A stretch of DNA of 64,000 bases from G963665495 sp963665495 (GTDB lineage: Bacteria; Desulfobacterota; Desulfovibrionia; Desulfovibrionales; Desulfovibrionaceae), in assembly GCA_963665495.1 (NCBI GenBank), contig OY762289.1, positions 2,914,001 to 2,978,000 of the forward strand, written 5' to 3'. How positions within the stretch are numbered: position 1 is the stretch's first letter; every line of letters starts with the position of its first letter. Of the stretch, positions 41,098-50,347 are shown piece by piece. The notes below the pieces were generated by a model that saw only the letters and a list, made by a program, of their open reading frames with translations, made no database searches and was not told the DNA's origin. The position numbers and the translations under genes are program-made.

Positions 41098-43190
41098 TCG
41101 GCATTGCTAGAGTCCAGAACGGACTTCTCAGGTTGACCAGACACAATGACCTCGTGCTTGCGGGCCTGGTCGTCGCCATCATCAGTTTGATGATTCTGCC
41201 CATGCCCACGGCGCTGGTGGATGGCGTTATCGCCATCAACCTCTGCCTTTCGCTCGGGATGCTGATGATCTCCATGTACATCACGTCGCCGCTTGCGTTT
41301 TCCGTGTTTCCCACCATGCTGCTGTTCACCACCCTGCTCCGGCTGGCTCTGAACATCACCACCACGCGGCTTATCCTGCTCAAGGCCGACGCGGGCGCGA
41401 TCATTGAAACGTTCGGAAATTTCGTCATCGCGGGCAATTTCGTGGTGGGCGCCGTTGTGTTCCTGATCATCACCATCGTGCAGTTTCTGGTAATCGCCAA
41501 AGGTTCCGAACGTGTTGCCGAGGTTGCGGCCCGCTTCACTCTGGACGCTATGCCCGGCAAACAGATGAGCATTGACGCCGACATGCGCGCGGGTGTCATC
41601 GACGTGGAGGAGGCCAAACAACGGCGGAATACCGTCTCCAAAGAAAGCCAGCTCTACGGCGCCATGGACGGCGCCATGAAGTTCGTCAAAGGCGACGCCA
41701 TCGCCGGTCTGGTCGTTACGGCGGTCAACATTCTGGGCGGCATCCTTATCGGCACCATGCAGTTGGGCATGCCCATGTCGGAAGCGCTGCAGACCTACGC
41801 CATCCTGACCATTGGGGACGGGCTTGTTTCCCAGATTCCGGCCCTGCTGATCTCGATCACGGCCGGCATCGTGGTGACCAGGGTCTCCACCGACGATAAT
41901 TCGCACCTGGGCGGGGATGTGGGAAAACAGTTTCTCGCTCAGCCCAAAGCCGTTCTCATCACCGGTTGCTTTCTGTTTCTCTTTGGTTTGATTCCCGGTT
42001 TTCCCAAAATTCATTTCATGATCCTGGCGTCCATTGTAGGCAGCCTCGGGTACGTGCTGTATCGCGCGGCGAAAATCGCCAGTGATGAGCCGGGACCGGA
42101 CTTCAGCGCCCTGTCCCCGGCCATAGAAAAGGACAAGCCCCGCTCCAAAAGGACGGCGGGGCAGGACGAGAGTTTTTCCGTCACAGTGCCGCTGCTGATC
42201 GATGTCGACGCTTCACTGCAAAAAAGCATCAAGCCCGAGGAGATGAACGAGGCGGTGGCAAAGGTACGACGCGCCCTGTATCTTGACCTGGGCGTCCCTT
42301 TTCCCGGCATTCATCTCAGATTTTCAGAGAACCTGAGTCAGGGGGCCTACCTGATTCTGCTGCAGGAAATCCCCATGAGCCAGGGAGAACTGCGTCCGGA
42401 ACATCTCCTGGTATCTGAGAAGCCCGAGCACCTTGATGTCCTGAACATTCCGTATGAAACCGGCAATGATTTTCTGCCGAATTTTTCCACTGTCTGGGTT
42501 CACGAATCCCACCGCATCAATATGGAGCGCGCTGGCATCGGCCATATGGATGCGGTCAAAGTCCTGACCTATCATCTCTCTTTTGTGCTCAAAAAGCATT
42601 GCGACGAATTCATAGGTTTGCAGGAGACGCGGTTTCTGCTGAACAAAATGGAAGAACGATACGGAGAGCTGGTCAAGGAACTGCAGCGGGTCATGCCCCT
42701 GCCCAAAATTACCGAAATTCTCCAGCGCCTGACCCAGGAACAGATCTCCATACGCAACCTGCGCAGCATCTTTCAGGCTCTCATTGAATGGGGACAAAAG
42801 GAAAAAGACCCCATTCTGCTTACAGAATACGCGCGCAGCAGTCTGAAACGTTATATCAGCTACCGGTACAGCGGCGGGCAGAACATGCTCCCCGTATACC
42901 TTCTGGATCCTTCCGTGGAAGAAACCATACGGGGCGCCATCCGCCAGACCTCGTCCGGCTCGTACCTGGCCCTGGATCCACAAGAAGCCAAGACGCTGAT
43001 AGCAGCCGTCAAAAAAGAGGTCGGAAACATCAGCCAGCAGTCCCAGAAGCCCGTCCTGCTGACGTCCATGGATATCCGGCGCTACGTACGGCGGCTGATT
43101 GAAACGGAGCTTTATGACCTGTCCGTGCTGTCCTATCAGGAGCTGACTCCCGAAATATCGGTCCAACCCCTCGGCAGAATCGAGATGTGA
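41094..43190 (+). CDS. sctV: Type III secretion export gate protein SctV
   Basis: The 698-residue protein has about eight N-terminal membrane segments (residues about 20-330), including the FHIPEP-family signature around RFTLDAMPGKQMSIDADMRA. A large cytoplasmic domain follows (about 360-698) with PLLIDVDASLQKSIKPEEMN and TYHLSFVLKKHCDEFIGLQE. It forms the nonameric ring that receives chaperone-substrate complexes. Length and key blocks are normal for LcrD/InvA proteins. Confidence 0.97.
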   Translation: MIGIARVQNGLLRLTRHNDLVLAGLVVAIISLMILPMPTALVDGVIAINLCLSLGMLMISMYITSPLAFSVFPTMLLFTTLLRLALNITTTRLILLKADAGAIIETFGNFVIAGNFVVGAVVFLIITIVQFLVIAKGSERVAEVAARFTLDAMPGKQMSIDADMRAGVIDVEEAKQRRNTVSKESQLYGAMDGAMKFVKGDAIAGLVVTAVNILGGILIGTMQLGMPMSEALQTYAILTIGDGLVSQIPALLISITAGIVVTRVSTDDNSHLGGDVGKQFLAQPKAVLITGCFLFLFGLIPGFPKIHFMILASIVGSLGYVLYRAAKIASDEPGPDFSALSPAIEKDKPRSKRTAGQDESFSVTVPLLIDVDASLQKSIKPEEMNEAVAKVRRALYLDLGVPFPGIHLRFSENLSQGAYLILLQEIPMSQGELRPEHLLVSEKPEHLDVLNIPYETGNDFLPNFSTVWVHESHRINMERAGIGHMDAVKVLTYHLSFVLKKHCDEFIGLQETRFLLNKMEERYGELVKELQRVMPLPKITEILQRLTQEQISIRNLRSIFQALIEWGQKEKDPILLTEYARSSLKRYISYRYSGGQNMLPVYLLDPSVEETIRGAIRQTSSGSYLALDPQEAKTLIAAVKKEVGNISQQSQKPVLLTSMDIRRYVRRLIETELYDLSVLSYQELTPEISVQPLGRIEM

Positions 43191-43273
43191 CGCCTGGACG
43201 GTGCGGGGAAAAACAGCAACCAAAGAAGCACCTCAAAAATCTGCCGCACCAAAGAGGAAATGGATCCACACAC

Positions 43274-45331
43274 ATGTTCCGTTCGCTTCATGTAAAACTC
43301 CTTGTTCTCATCATCAGCATCATCTGCGTACTGGCTGCCGGAATCCTGCTCATTTCCAAACAGGACGTGGAGCGGACCATAGCCGACGACCAGGTCAATA
43401 CGTTGCGAGCCGTCATGGACCTGGTCATTCTGGATCTCAACGACCAGTACATGGGTTTTCTGCTGGAAAAAAAGGCTCAGGAGCGCGAGACAAAAATGCG
43501 TCTTCGCAATGCGCTCTTCATGATACGTGAAAAACTGATGCAATATCATCAGCAAGAGCTTTCGCACGAGCTTGACCAGCAACAAGCGCAGGCGCAGGCC
43601 GCCAACTGGATCTCTTCACTGCAGTTCGGGCTCAACAACTATGCCGTTGCGTTTAACAACGACCTCGTCCTGAAAGCCCATCCCACTGCGTCCAAAATCG
43701 GTGAAGACATCTCCGGTTTAACCGACATCGAAGGCAATCCTCTGGCTGCGACAATACGCAAAAAAGCCATTGCCGCAGGTGAAAGCTTCGACGAGTACAA
43801 GTGGAAGCCCAATGAGTCCGCTCCTCCCATTACAATGCAGGCCATGTGCAACTATTTTTCTCCCTGGGGATGGACCATAGGCGTGCTGGACTGTGCCGAC
43901 AAACTTGAAGAACTGCTATCGCAGAACCGGAAACGCATCGTCCAAACCATCAACAGCACGCTTCCGGATATAAAAATTCAGGACAACGGTTTTGTTTGTA
44001 TTTTTGACAAAAATCTTGAGCTGATTGTTCCCCCTCCCTCGTGGGTTCTTATCCCGAAAGGAAAGACCGATGCCGATGCCAAAAATCCGCTGTTGTCCGA
44101 CTGGGCGGCCCAGGCCTCGAAGTTCTCCAAAAAGATTATCGCCGGAGCCTTGTCCACCATGGACACGGAAGACGGAATAATCCCGCAGGATGAAACTCTG
44201 ACGTCCGCCTATTACCATGGAAACCTGGGCTGGTATGTCGTGGCCGTGTCTTTTACGTACGAAATCTATGAGCCCGCGGAAAAGCTCATGTCGCGGCAGC
44301 TGATTATTCTGAGCATCATCATGCTGGCGGGCCTTGGTGTGGGTAATTTCATCGCCATTCGCATCTCGACCCCCATGAAAAAACTCACCGCGTACGCCAG
44401 ACAGATACCGGACCGGGAATTCCTCAATCCGCACCGTGAAAATTCCCAACTTGCGGAGCTGGCGGAAAAACGCAAAGACGAGGTGGGAGCGCTCGCATCC
44501 GCGATGGACTACATGGAATGCGCGCTGCACGAGAAAATTAAGGAACTGATCAAGGTGACGGAAAGCGAAATGCGTATCCTTGGCGAACTGAATGCCGCAA
44601 AAGAGATTCAGCTGGGCATGCTGCCGAAGTTGACTCCCGAGCTGATGGGACGGCCGGAATTCGAACTCCATGCCTTTCTGGAATCAGCGAAAGAAGTCGG
44701 CGGCGATTTGTATGATTTTTTTCTCCTGGACGATGACAAGCTGTTCTTCGCCATAGGCGATGTTGCCGACAAAGGCGTGCCCGCGGCCTTGTTCATGGCT
44801 TCGATAATGGCCATGATCAAGGCTCTGGTCTCCACGACGCAAAAGCCCGCCGAGGTCATGGCTTCGCTGAACAAGGAACTGAGCAGGGACAACCCGACGT
44901 GCATGTTTGTGACGCTGTTCCTTGGGGTGCTCGATTTGCGTACCGGGCAGGTCGACTTCGCCAACGGAGCGCACAACAAGCCAATTCTTTTCGGACCGGG
45001 ACACAACGCGAAAAAGCTTAACGAACTGAGCGGCACCATGGTGGGCTTTATGGAAACCACCGAATACGCGCCCTTTACCCTGCAGATGACGCCGGGGCAG
45101 AGCCTCCTGTTGTATACGGACGGAATCACCGAGGCCAGGAGCCCCGCAAGCGAACAATATGGTACGGAGCAATTGCAGGCGCTCGTAACAAGGCTTGTGA
45201 AGACTTCTCCGGAAGAGGTGAATGCAACCATATTGAAATCCGTCAAAGACTTTACTGAAGGCGCATTGCAGGGAGATGACATAACCTTGCTGACTTTATG
45301 TTACAAAGGACCGGCGCATGGAAAGGCATGA
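43274..45331 (+). CDS. Membrane-bound RsbU-type PP2C (SpoIIE) phosphatase with sensor and HAMP domains
   Basis: ATG 43274 (MFRSLHVKLLVLIISIICVL) gives 685 residues. The frame is open earlier inside sctV. Layout: membrane segment (5-25), periplasmic Cache-like sensor domain (about 30-335, with WGWTIGVLD and GWYVVAVSF), second membrane segment (340-362), HAMP (STPMKKLTAYARQIPD), then a PP2C/SpoIIE domain (about 436-685) with metal motifs GGDLYDFF, GDVADKGVPAALFM, LLLYTDGITEA and GDDITLLTL. It would dephosphorylate a STAS antagonist such as the one at 10691, turning a partner switch on. It lies 83 bp after sctV. Confidence 0.92.
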   Translation: MFRSLHVKLLVLIISIICVLAAGILLISKQDVERTIADDQVNTLRAVMDLVILDLNDQYMGFLLEKKAQERETKMRLRNALFMIREKLMQYHQQELSHELDQQQAQAQAANWISSLQFGLNNYAVAFNNDLVLKAHPTASKIGEDISGLTDIEGNPLAATIRKKAIAAGESFDEYKWKPNESAPPITMQAMCNYFSPWGWTIGVLDCADKLEELLSQNRKRIVQTINSTLPDIKIQDNGFVCIFDKNLELIVPPPSWVLIPKGKTDADAKNPLLSDWAAQASKFSKKIIAGALSTMDTEDGIIPQDETLTSAYYHGNLGWYVVAVSFTYEIYEPAEKLMSRQLIILSIIMLAGLGVGNFIAIRISTPMKKLTAYARQIPDREFLNPHRENSQLAELAEKRKDEVGALASAMDYMECALHEKIKELIKVTESEMRILGELNAAKEIQLGMLPKLTPELMGRPEFELHAFLESAKEVGGDLYDFFLLDDDKLFFAIGDVADKGVPAALFMASIMAMIKALVSTTQKPAEVMASLNKELSRDNPTCMFVTLFLGVLDLRTGQVDFANGAHNKPILFGPGHNAKKLNELSGTMVGFMETTEYAPFTLQMTPGQSLLLYTDGITEARSPASEQYGTEQLQALVTRLVKTSPEEVNATILKSVKDFTEGALQGDDITLLTLCYKGPAHGKA

Positions 45332-45550
45332 GCTGTCAATTTGTCCACCTAAAAAATGCCGCCCGGCGGTCCGAACACCCCAGCCACTTCTTTTCTGAGT
45401 ATCAGCCCCCTAATTAGCCAGATAGCTTTGGCATACAAGCGCTGATGGGCGGCCAGAACTTTTTCCAAGCAAACTATCCTGCCACGTTGCCAGAAACTGC
45501 GGGTTGCCGTATGATCAATGCAGTTTTCTTTTCCTGAAAGAGGAAAGCCG

Positions 45551-45598
45551 ATGCTAATCAAGGGTAGTGAATTTGGATTGAATCATGATTACACGTAG
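45551..45598 (+). other. Short upstream leader ORF overlapping the first glycosyltransferase start
   Basis: ATG 45551 is preceded by AGAGGAAAGCCG, a better ribosome site than that of the glycosyltransferase itself. It encodes MLIKGSEFGLNHDYT and stops at 45598, 14 bp inside the next gene in another frame. This geometry fits translational coupling of the downstream start at 45585. It may be chance. Confidence 0.35.
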
Positions 45599-46799
45599 GT
45601 ACGCGCTGCTTGTAAACATCCCGCTTTTCAGGGACAGCTCGGGAAAACGCTATGCGGACAGCATGTGGTACAAGGACCTTGCCAGGCATCTTGCGTACAT
45701 CGAACGATTTACCCTTGTCTCCCCCCTTCAGGAGCCCCCTATCCCGGCAGGATATGTCTGCCTGAATGACGACCCGAATTTTGCCGGAGTGACCTATGTG
45801 GATCTTCCATACGCGCGTTCCTCACTGACATTCTTCGGACAGCTGTTTACCCTGCTTCGAATCTTCAATGCACTTCTGAATCAGACGGACATCCTGCATA
45901 CCGGAGTCGCTGGCTGGCCTTTTCCATACGGCTGGCTGGCCATTCCCCTTGCCAAATGGAAAAAGAAATACGTCGTCGTGATCGTCGAATCCGCATTCTG
46001 GCGTACTTCCGGCAGTCAGACGGCCACACTGAAGCAGCGAATACGAGAAGCCTTTTCCGAGCGTATCAACCGGTTCTGCCTCAATGCCGCGGACCTGGCC
46101 ATTTTTACGCAACCAGAATACCGCGACACGCTTTTGACCAGAAAAGGAAAAACGGGCCATGTTGTGCAGGCCTCCTGGATTGATGCCGCCCAGGTTCTCT
46201 CCACGGATCAGGCCTCGGCTGCCTGGACAAAGAAAACCACCGCCGGACACGGCCCGCTGCAAGTGCTCTTCGCCGGGCGCCTGCTGCCTGAAAAAGGCGT
46301 CCGCGTTCTGCTGGACGCGGCACGCCGTCTGGCAGACAACGGCACGAACGCTGAACTCACCATCATCGGCGAGGGAGAACTTAAAAACGCCTGCCGGGAG
46401 GAGGCGGCCCGAATGACGGGATCGCTCCGGATCTCAGTCCGTGATCCCATCCCCTATGAGAGCGGCTTCATGGAATTGCTCGCCGCACAGCATGCCGTAC
46501 TCGTCCCCAGTCTTTCGGACGAACAACCCCGCATCGTGTACGACGCCTATTCGCAGGCAGTGCCGGTTCTGGCTTCGCGAACGCCTGGTCTTGAAGCCTG
46601 CGTAACTGAAGGGCAAACCGGACGGTTTGCTGTTCCCGGAGATCCGGCGGAACTGGCTGCCCTGTTGTCCTGGGCTGCTGAAAACAAAGAGGAACTGCGC
46701 AATATGGGCATGCTGGCGCTGGAGCGTGCGCGTAATTTCACCCATGAAACCATGCATGAAATCCGGCACAAGCTGCTGCGCGACATGTTGGGAGAATAA
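45585..46799 (+). CDS. Glycosyltransferase family 4 (GT-B)
   Basis: The 404-residue protein has the GT4 C-terminal nucleotide-sugar-binding domain: LQVLFAGRLLPEKGVRVLLD, then LTIIGEGELKNACREEA, and the donor-binding region in AAQHAVLVPSLSDEQPRIVY, ending PGLEACVTEGQTGRFAVPGD. The N-terminal half is acceptor-specific. The RBS is weak, and translation may be coupled to a short leader frame. It begins the polysaccharide block in the same direction as the T3SS sctW-sctV row, so read-through from the phosphatase gene (253 bp upstream) is possible. Confidence 0.88.
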   Translation: MITRRYALLVNIPLFRDSSGKRYADSMWYKDLARHLAYIERFTLVSPLQEPPIPAGYVCLNDDPNFAGVTYVDLPYARSSLTFFGQLFTLLRIFNALLNQTDILHTGVAGWPFPYGWLAIPLAKWKKKYVVVIVESAFWRTSGSQTATLKQRIREAFSERINRFCLNAADLAIFTQPEYRDTLLTRKGKTGHVVQASWIDAAQVLSTDQASAAWTKKTTAGHGPLQVLFAGRLLPEKGVRVLLDAARRLADNGTNAELTIIGEGELKNACREEAARMTGSLRISVRDPIPYESGFMELLAAQHAVLVPSLSDEQPRIVYDAYSQAVPVLASRTPGLEACVTEGQTGRFAVPGDPAELAALLSWAAENKEELRNMGMLALERARNFTHETMHEIRHKLLRDMLGE

Positions 46800-46802
46800 C
46801 CA

Positions 46803-47756
46803 ATGCCACCTGCTGACTATCTGAATACCTTACGCCTGCGCCTGGGCGAAGAGCTGCTGCAGCGACGGCTGGTTCTGCAGATTGAAAACGCGGCCCATTA
46901 CTACGGCGGCGGCGGATATGCCAAACTTCACTTGGAAAACATCGAACTGCTGCCCGTTGTTCTCCGCGCTGTTTTACGGACAATCGGACTTTTCAAACGC
47001 GGAACGCTCAACTGTCTGGACTATCAGGTGATAGATGTTGAAACACGGCTGCAGCAGTTGCCTCAGGCCTTTGACGGATTCACCATTCTCCAGCTTACGG
47101 ACATGCACCTCGACGCCATCCCGGACGGGGGTGCCAAGCTGGCCGAAGTCATTGAATCGCTGGAATACGATCTCTGCGTGCTGACCGGAGACTTTCGATT
47201 CCTGACCCATGACATTTACGAACCCTGCCTGGGGAACCTGCGCAAACTCCGGCCTTTTCTGGAGTGCGAATACGGTGTTTACGCCGTATTGGGCAATCAT
47301 GACTTCATTGAGATGGTGCCCGACATTGAGGAAATGAACATACGGGTCCTGCTGAACGAGTCGGTGGCGCTCTCCAAAAACGGGGCAAACCTTTGCCTTG
47401 CGGGAGTGGATGATCCGCATTTTTACGGCACAGCGGACGTGGGCCAGGCATTGCCGCCTGGCACCGACACCGAATGCACTCTGCTGCTCTGTCATTCGCC
47501 CGAGTATTATGCCGAAGCCGCGGCTGCGGGCGTGGATTACATTCTTTGCGGCCACACGCACGGAGGGCAGGTCTGTCTGCCCGGAGGACTGCCCGTTATC
47601 ACCAATGCAAATTGTCCTCGCAAATTCGTTTCCGGCAACTGGTCCTATAAAAAAATGCAGGGCTATACTTCCCGCGGCTCGGGGGCTTCAGGTCTGGTCG
47701 TCCGTTTTCACTGCAGGCCGGAGATCACCCTCCATACCTTGCGCTACGCACCCTGA
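46803..47756 (+). CDS. Calcineurin-like metallophosphoesterase
   Basis: The 317-residue protein has the full metal-site set of the YaeI/calcineurin-like family: LTDMHLD, LTGDFRF, LGNHDF, LCHSPEYY and CGHTHGGQV. It has no clear signal peptide. The first 85 residues form a separate N-terminal part before the catalytic fold. YaeI-like enzymes act on lipid-linked or nucleotide phosphoesters, so it may process an undecaprenyl-linked intermediate here. It starts 4 bp after the glycosyltransferase gene and converges with the next gene, overlapping by 13 bp. Confidence 0.9.
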   Translation: MPPADYLNTLRLRLGEELLQRRLVLQIENAAHYYGGGGYAKLHLENIELLPVVLRAVLRTIGLFKRGTLNCLDYQVIDVETRLQQLPQAFDGFTILQLTDMHLDAIPDGGAKLAEVIESLEYDLCVLTGDFRFLTHDIYEPCLGNLRKLRPFLECEYGVYAVLGNHDFIEMVPDIEEMNIRVLLNESVALSKNGANLCLAGVDDPHFYGTADVGQALPPGTDTECTLLLCHSPEYYAEAAAAGVDYILCGHTHGGQVCLPGGLPVITNANCPRKFVSGNWSYKKMQGYTSRGSGASGLVVRFHCRPEITLHTLRYAP

Positions 47757-49183
47757 ACACGGCGTTTCAGACAAGACCAAAGCAAGCCCATATCTCCCCG
47801 CAAAGAACGGGACTGCGTATAGTACCCTTCCATCACCCGTTTTTCATCCGGATCCCAGTTCTGTTGTTCGAGCCCGTGCCAGGGATTGATCAAACCGGGT
47901 TTTTCCGTAAAACGCAGCCGTTGCCAGGGCTCATTAAGTTCATCGGCCGCATCCGGAGAAATGATTTCAACTCCCACCAGCCCTATTCTGCCGCACAGCA
48001 CATCCCAAAGCGCCGGAATCCGGCTCAAGAGCGGCGAATCCAGATCAAAAAAATGCAACTCCAGCAGCTCAACTTCCTGGGTTCCGGAAAGATCCCTGGA
48101 GCGCTCGCAACCGGCCACGATCCTGCTCGTAAAACGCGGCCTGCCTGTCAGTCTGGAACTGATGAAAAACAGGGCCAGCAAAGGGGAACAAAGCAACAAG
48201 ACCACTCCTGCCAGAGTCCGCTGCAGCAGTTCATTCAACACTCCGGAGCGCCGGGAGGAATCCGTACCGCCAAGTAAAAAGGCGTCAGTAATCCGCAACA
48301 CGGTGCCTGTCTCGAATTTCACCAGCAAATTTTTACGGACCAGCGCGTTTTCTATGCTCAGGTGGCTGCCGATATACGTGTTGTCCATGATCACACTGCC
48401 GGAAATCTGCACGTCGCTTTCCACTACGCAGCCCTGACCCAGGGCTGTCTCTGGGCCGATCCCAACATCACGTGCAATCTGGCAAGACTGCCCGACTAGA
48501 ACCGGAGCCTTGAAGCGTACGCCGGGATGGATTGCACAGCCATGCCCGACACGCACTCCGGGGCTCTGCTCCAGTCCTGCAGTAGGAAGCCCGAACCCGG
48601 CCAGCGCGCGGCCATGCGTTAAAGCATAGCCCGCCAGGTCCATTGCCGACACAGGAAACGCATCACCGGTTTCCACCTGCTGGAATCCCTCGCCCGCACT
48701 CTGCAGGCAATCCCGGACCTGCTCTCCGTCTGCAGCCCCGGCCATGCCTGGAAGGTCCAGCTGTGCTTTGCGCATCACAAAAAAATTCGCGCAGCGGCTG
48801 TCGCCTTTGGCGGAAAAAAAAACCGCGCCGCTTTTCTCCTCGGGCAATACGATATTCCCGGCAGTCAGCGCCAAAAAGACCAGCAGTTCGTCCTCCAGCG
48901 AGGTTCTGATCTTCTGCAACGCGTTTCCCAACCCCGTGAACGCGGGCAACAAGGCGTATTGTATGGTTGCGCCCCATTTTTCACCCTTTCCCAGCAGCGT
49001 TTCGACCTGGTCCGCATGGTCAGAGAGGAGGACGGAAATGGTCTGGCATCCGGCTTGAACAGCACTCTCCACGGCGCGCTCAATCAAAGGCTTGCCGGCC
49101 AGCGGCAAGAGACAAAAAGGAATTTCCCGCCCCAGTTGCTCGGGCAGAGGCTCGTGGTTGCAGCAAAAAATCACGGATTGCAT
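47744..49183 (-). CDS. Fusion: NTP-transferase-like, left-handed beta-helix and sugar-transferase-like domains
   Basis: The 479-residue protein has three parts. An N-terminal nucleotidyltransferase-like domain comes first (1-190, LPLAGKPLIERAVESAVQAG), but the usual G-x-G-T-R-M motif is missing. Hexapeptide left-handed beta-helix repeats follow (about 200-290: VGHGCAIHPGVRFKAPVLVG, VVESDVQISGSVIMDNTYIG). A membrane segment (about 325-347) leads to a C-terminal part resembling the end of bacterial sugar transferases (FTEKPGLINPWHG, compare KPGITCLWQIGG at 49607). The sugar-transferase part lacks much of its catalytic core. Enzyme activity is uncertain; it may be regulatory. Confidence 0.75.
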   Translation of the reverse strand: MQSVIFCCNHEPLPEQLGREIPFCLLPLAGKPLIERAVESAVQAGCQTISVLLSDHADQVETLLGKGEKWGATIQYALLPAFTGLGNALQKIRTSLEDELLVFLALTAGNIVLPEEKSGAVFFSAKGDSRCANFFVMRKAQLDLPGMAGAADGEQVRDCLQSAGEGFQQVETGDAFPVSAMDLAGYALTHGRALAGFGLPTAGLEQSPGVRVGHGCAIHPGVRFKAPVLVGQSCQIARDVGIGPETALGQGCVVESDVQISGSVIMDNTYIGSHLSIENALVRKNLLVKFETGTVLRITDAFLLGGTDSSRRSGVLNELLQRTLAGVVLLLCSPLLALFFISSRLTGRPRFTSRIVAGCERSRDLSGTQEVELLELHFFDLDSPLLSRIPALWDVLCGRIGLVGVEIISPDAADELNEPWQRLRFTEKPGLINPWHGLEQQNWDPDEKRVMEGYYTQSRSLRGDMGLLWSCLKRRVQGA

Positions 49184-49190
49184 GACGTAC

Positions 49191-49604
49191 TCATATCTTT
49201 TTTATAAGCAACAGGGTGTTCTGCTGATTTTCCGAAGAATAGCTGTATTCATCCACCATGCTTTTGATGATATGCAGCCCGTAGCCGCCAATCTGCAGAG
49301 ACTCGACATCGGGCTCCGGCACCTGCTCCGGGTCAAAGGGCACACCCTCATCAATGATGCGAAATTCAAGCCTGTCGGGCCAGGCGCGCAACTCTATACG
49401 CAGCTTTCCCGCTCCCGCGTCGGAATAGGCATGCCTGGCCACATTGGTAAAAGCCTCACTGACCACGAGTTGCATGCCGGAAGCCAAGGCCGGATCATTG
49501 TAGCATGCTTCGAGGGCGTTTCTGAAAAATTCATCCACTGCCGCCTGAAAACGCAGGTCGGCGGACAGCTCGAGCAAAAATTCCAGGGGCTGCACGTCGG
49601 ACAT
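49191..49604 (-). CDS. RsbW-like anti-sigma factor kinase (HATPase_c_2)
   Basis: The 137-residue protein is a single GHKL ATPase domain of the RsbW/SpoIIAB/BtrW type: N-box VVSEAFTNVARHAY, G1 box DEGVPFDP, G2 box GGYGLHIIKSMVDE. Such kinases phosphorylate STAS antagonists and sequester a sigma factor or other partner. No sigma factor gene is present in this window. It sits between two sugar-transferase genes, overlapping none, 2 bp after the next one. STAS partners are at 10691 and inside the gene at 50348. Confidence 0.88.
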   Translation of the reverse strand: MSDVQPLEFLLELSADLRFQAAVDEFFRNALEACYNDPALASGMQLVVSEAFTNVARHAYSDAGAGKLRIELRAWPDRLEFRIIDEGVPFDPEQVPEPDVESLQIGGYGLHIIKSMVDEYSYSSENQQNTLLLIKKI

Positions 49605-49606
49605 GG

Positions 49607-50338
49607 CTAATAGGCCCCTTTGCCGAGAAGAACGGCGGGAACTGTTTTCAGCAGAATAATCAGGTCATTTCTGAAGGATCTGCTCTCGATGTACTCCACA
49701 TCCAGGGCGACCTGCTGCTCAAAACTCAGGTCGCTGCGTCCGCCTATTTGCCAGAGACAGGTGATGCCGGGCTTGATACGCAACCGTTCGCGCTCTTCCA
49801 GGCTGTATTCTTGCACCTCCCTGGGCACGGCCGGTCGCGGACCCACCAGGGACATGTCGCCGATCAGGACATTGTAGAACTGCGGAAACTCGTCGATGCT
49901 CATTTTACGGATAACCGCGCCCACTCTGGTAATCCGCGGATCTTTCTTGATTTTGAATGTCACCCCTTTTGATTCGTCCTGCCCAAGGAGCTGGTCTTTC
50001 ATTTTATCCGCATTGGGGACCATGGAACGGAATTTATACATGGAAAAGGTCTTGCCGTTTTTCCCGACCCGTTGCTGGGCAAAAAAGATCTGCCCCCGGT
50101 CCTCGATCTTGATTGCCAACGCAGTGGCGGCGAAAATCGGCGAAAAAAGCAGCAACCCGCCCAGCCCGCCACAGATATCAAGCAGGCGTTTCAACAGTTT
50201 GCTGCCCGTGATAACCGTGTTCCACAAGACGACCTTGAAAAAATATCGCAGTCTGAGCAGCAAAAGCGACGTGCCGCTTCGCGCATATTGGTCGTACAGG
50301 GCATCAAGCCGTTGTTTGCGTTCCGGATCCATGGTCAT
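49607..50338 (-). CDS. Undecaprenyl-phosphate sugar phosphotransferase (initiating, PglC/ExoY-like)
   Basis: The 243-residue protein is a compact priming transferase with a single N-terminal membrane helix (about 45-65, LLDICGGLGGLLLFSPIFAA) and the family core QRVGKNGKTFSMYKFRSM, RKMSIDEFPQFYNVLIGDMS with the Asp-Glu dyad, LVGPRPAVPREVQEYS and RLRIKPGITCLWQIGGR. It transfers the first sugar phosphate onto the lipid carrier to begin a repeat unit. It lacks the extra N-terminal membrane domain of WcaJ. Confidence 0.93.
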   Translation of the reverse strand: MTMDPERKQRLDALYDQYARSGTSLLLLRLRYFFKVVLWNTVITGSKLLKRLLDICGGLGGLLLFSPIFAATALAIKIEDRGQIFFAQQRVGKNGKTFSMYKFRSMVPNADKMKDQLLGQDESKGVTFKIKKDPRITRVGAVIRKMSIDEFPQFYNVLIGDMSLVGPRPAVPREVQEYSLEERERLRIKPGITCLWQIGGRSDLSFEQQVALDVEYIESRSFRNDLIILLKTVPAVLLGKGAY

Positions 50339-50347
50339 GAGACTCCA

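Noticed and set aside
41028..42014. 328-codon minus-strand frame over sctV
   Set aside because: It is opposite the conserved membrane domain of sctV and has shadow composition.
45332..45584. Terminator after the PP2C phosphatase gene
   Set aside because: Only a CCGCC-C-GGCGG motif with a one-base loop near 45360 was found, which cannot form a normal terminator hairpin.
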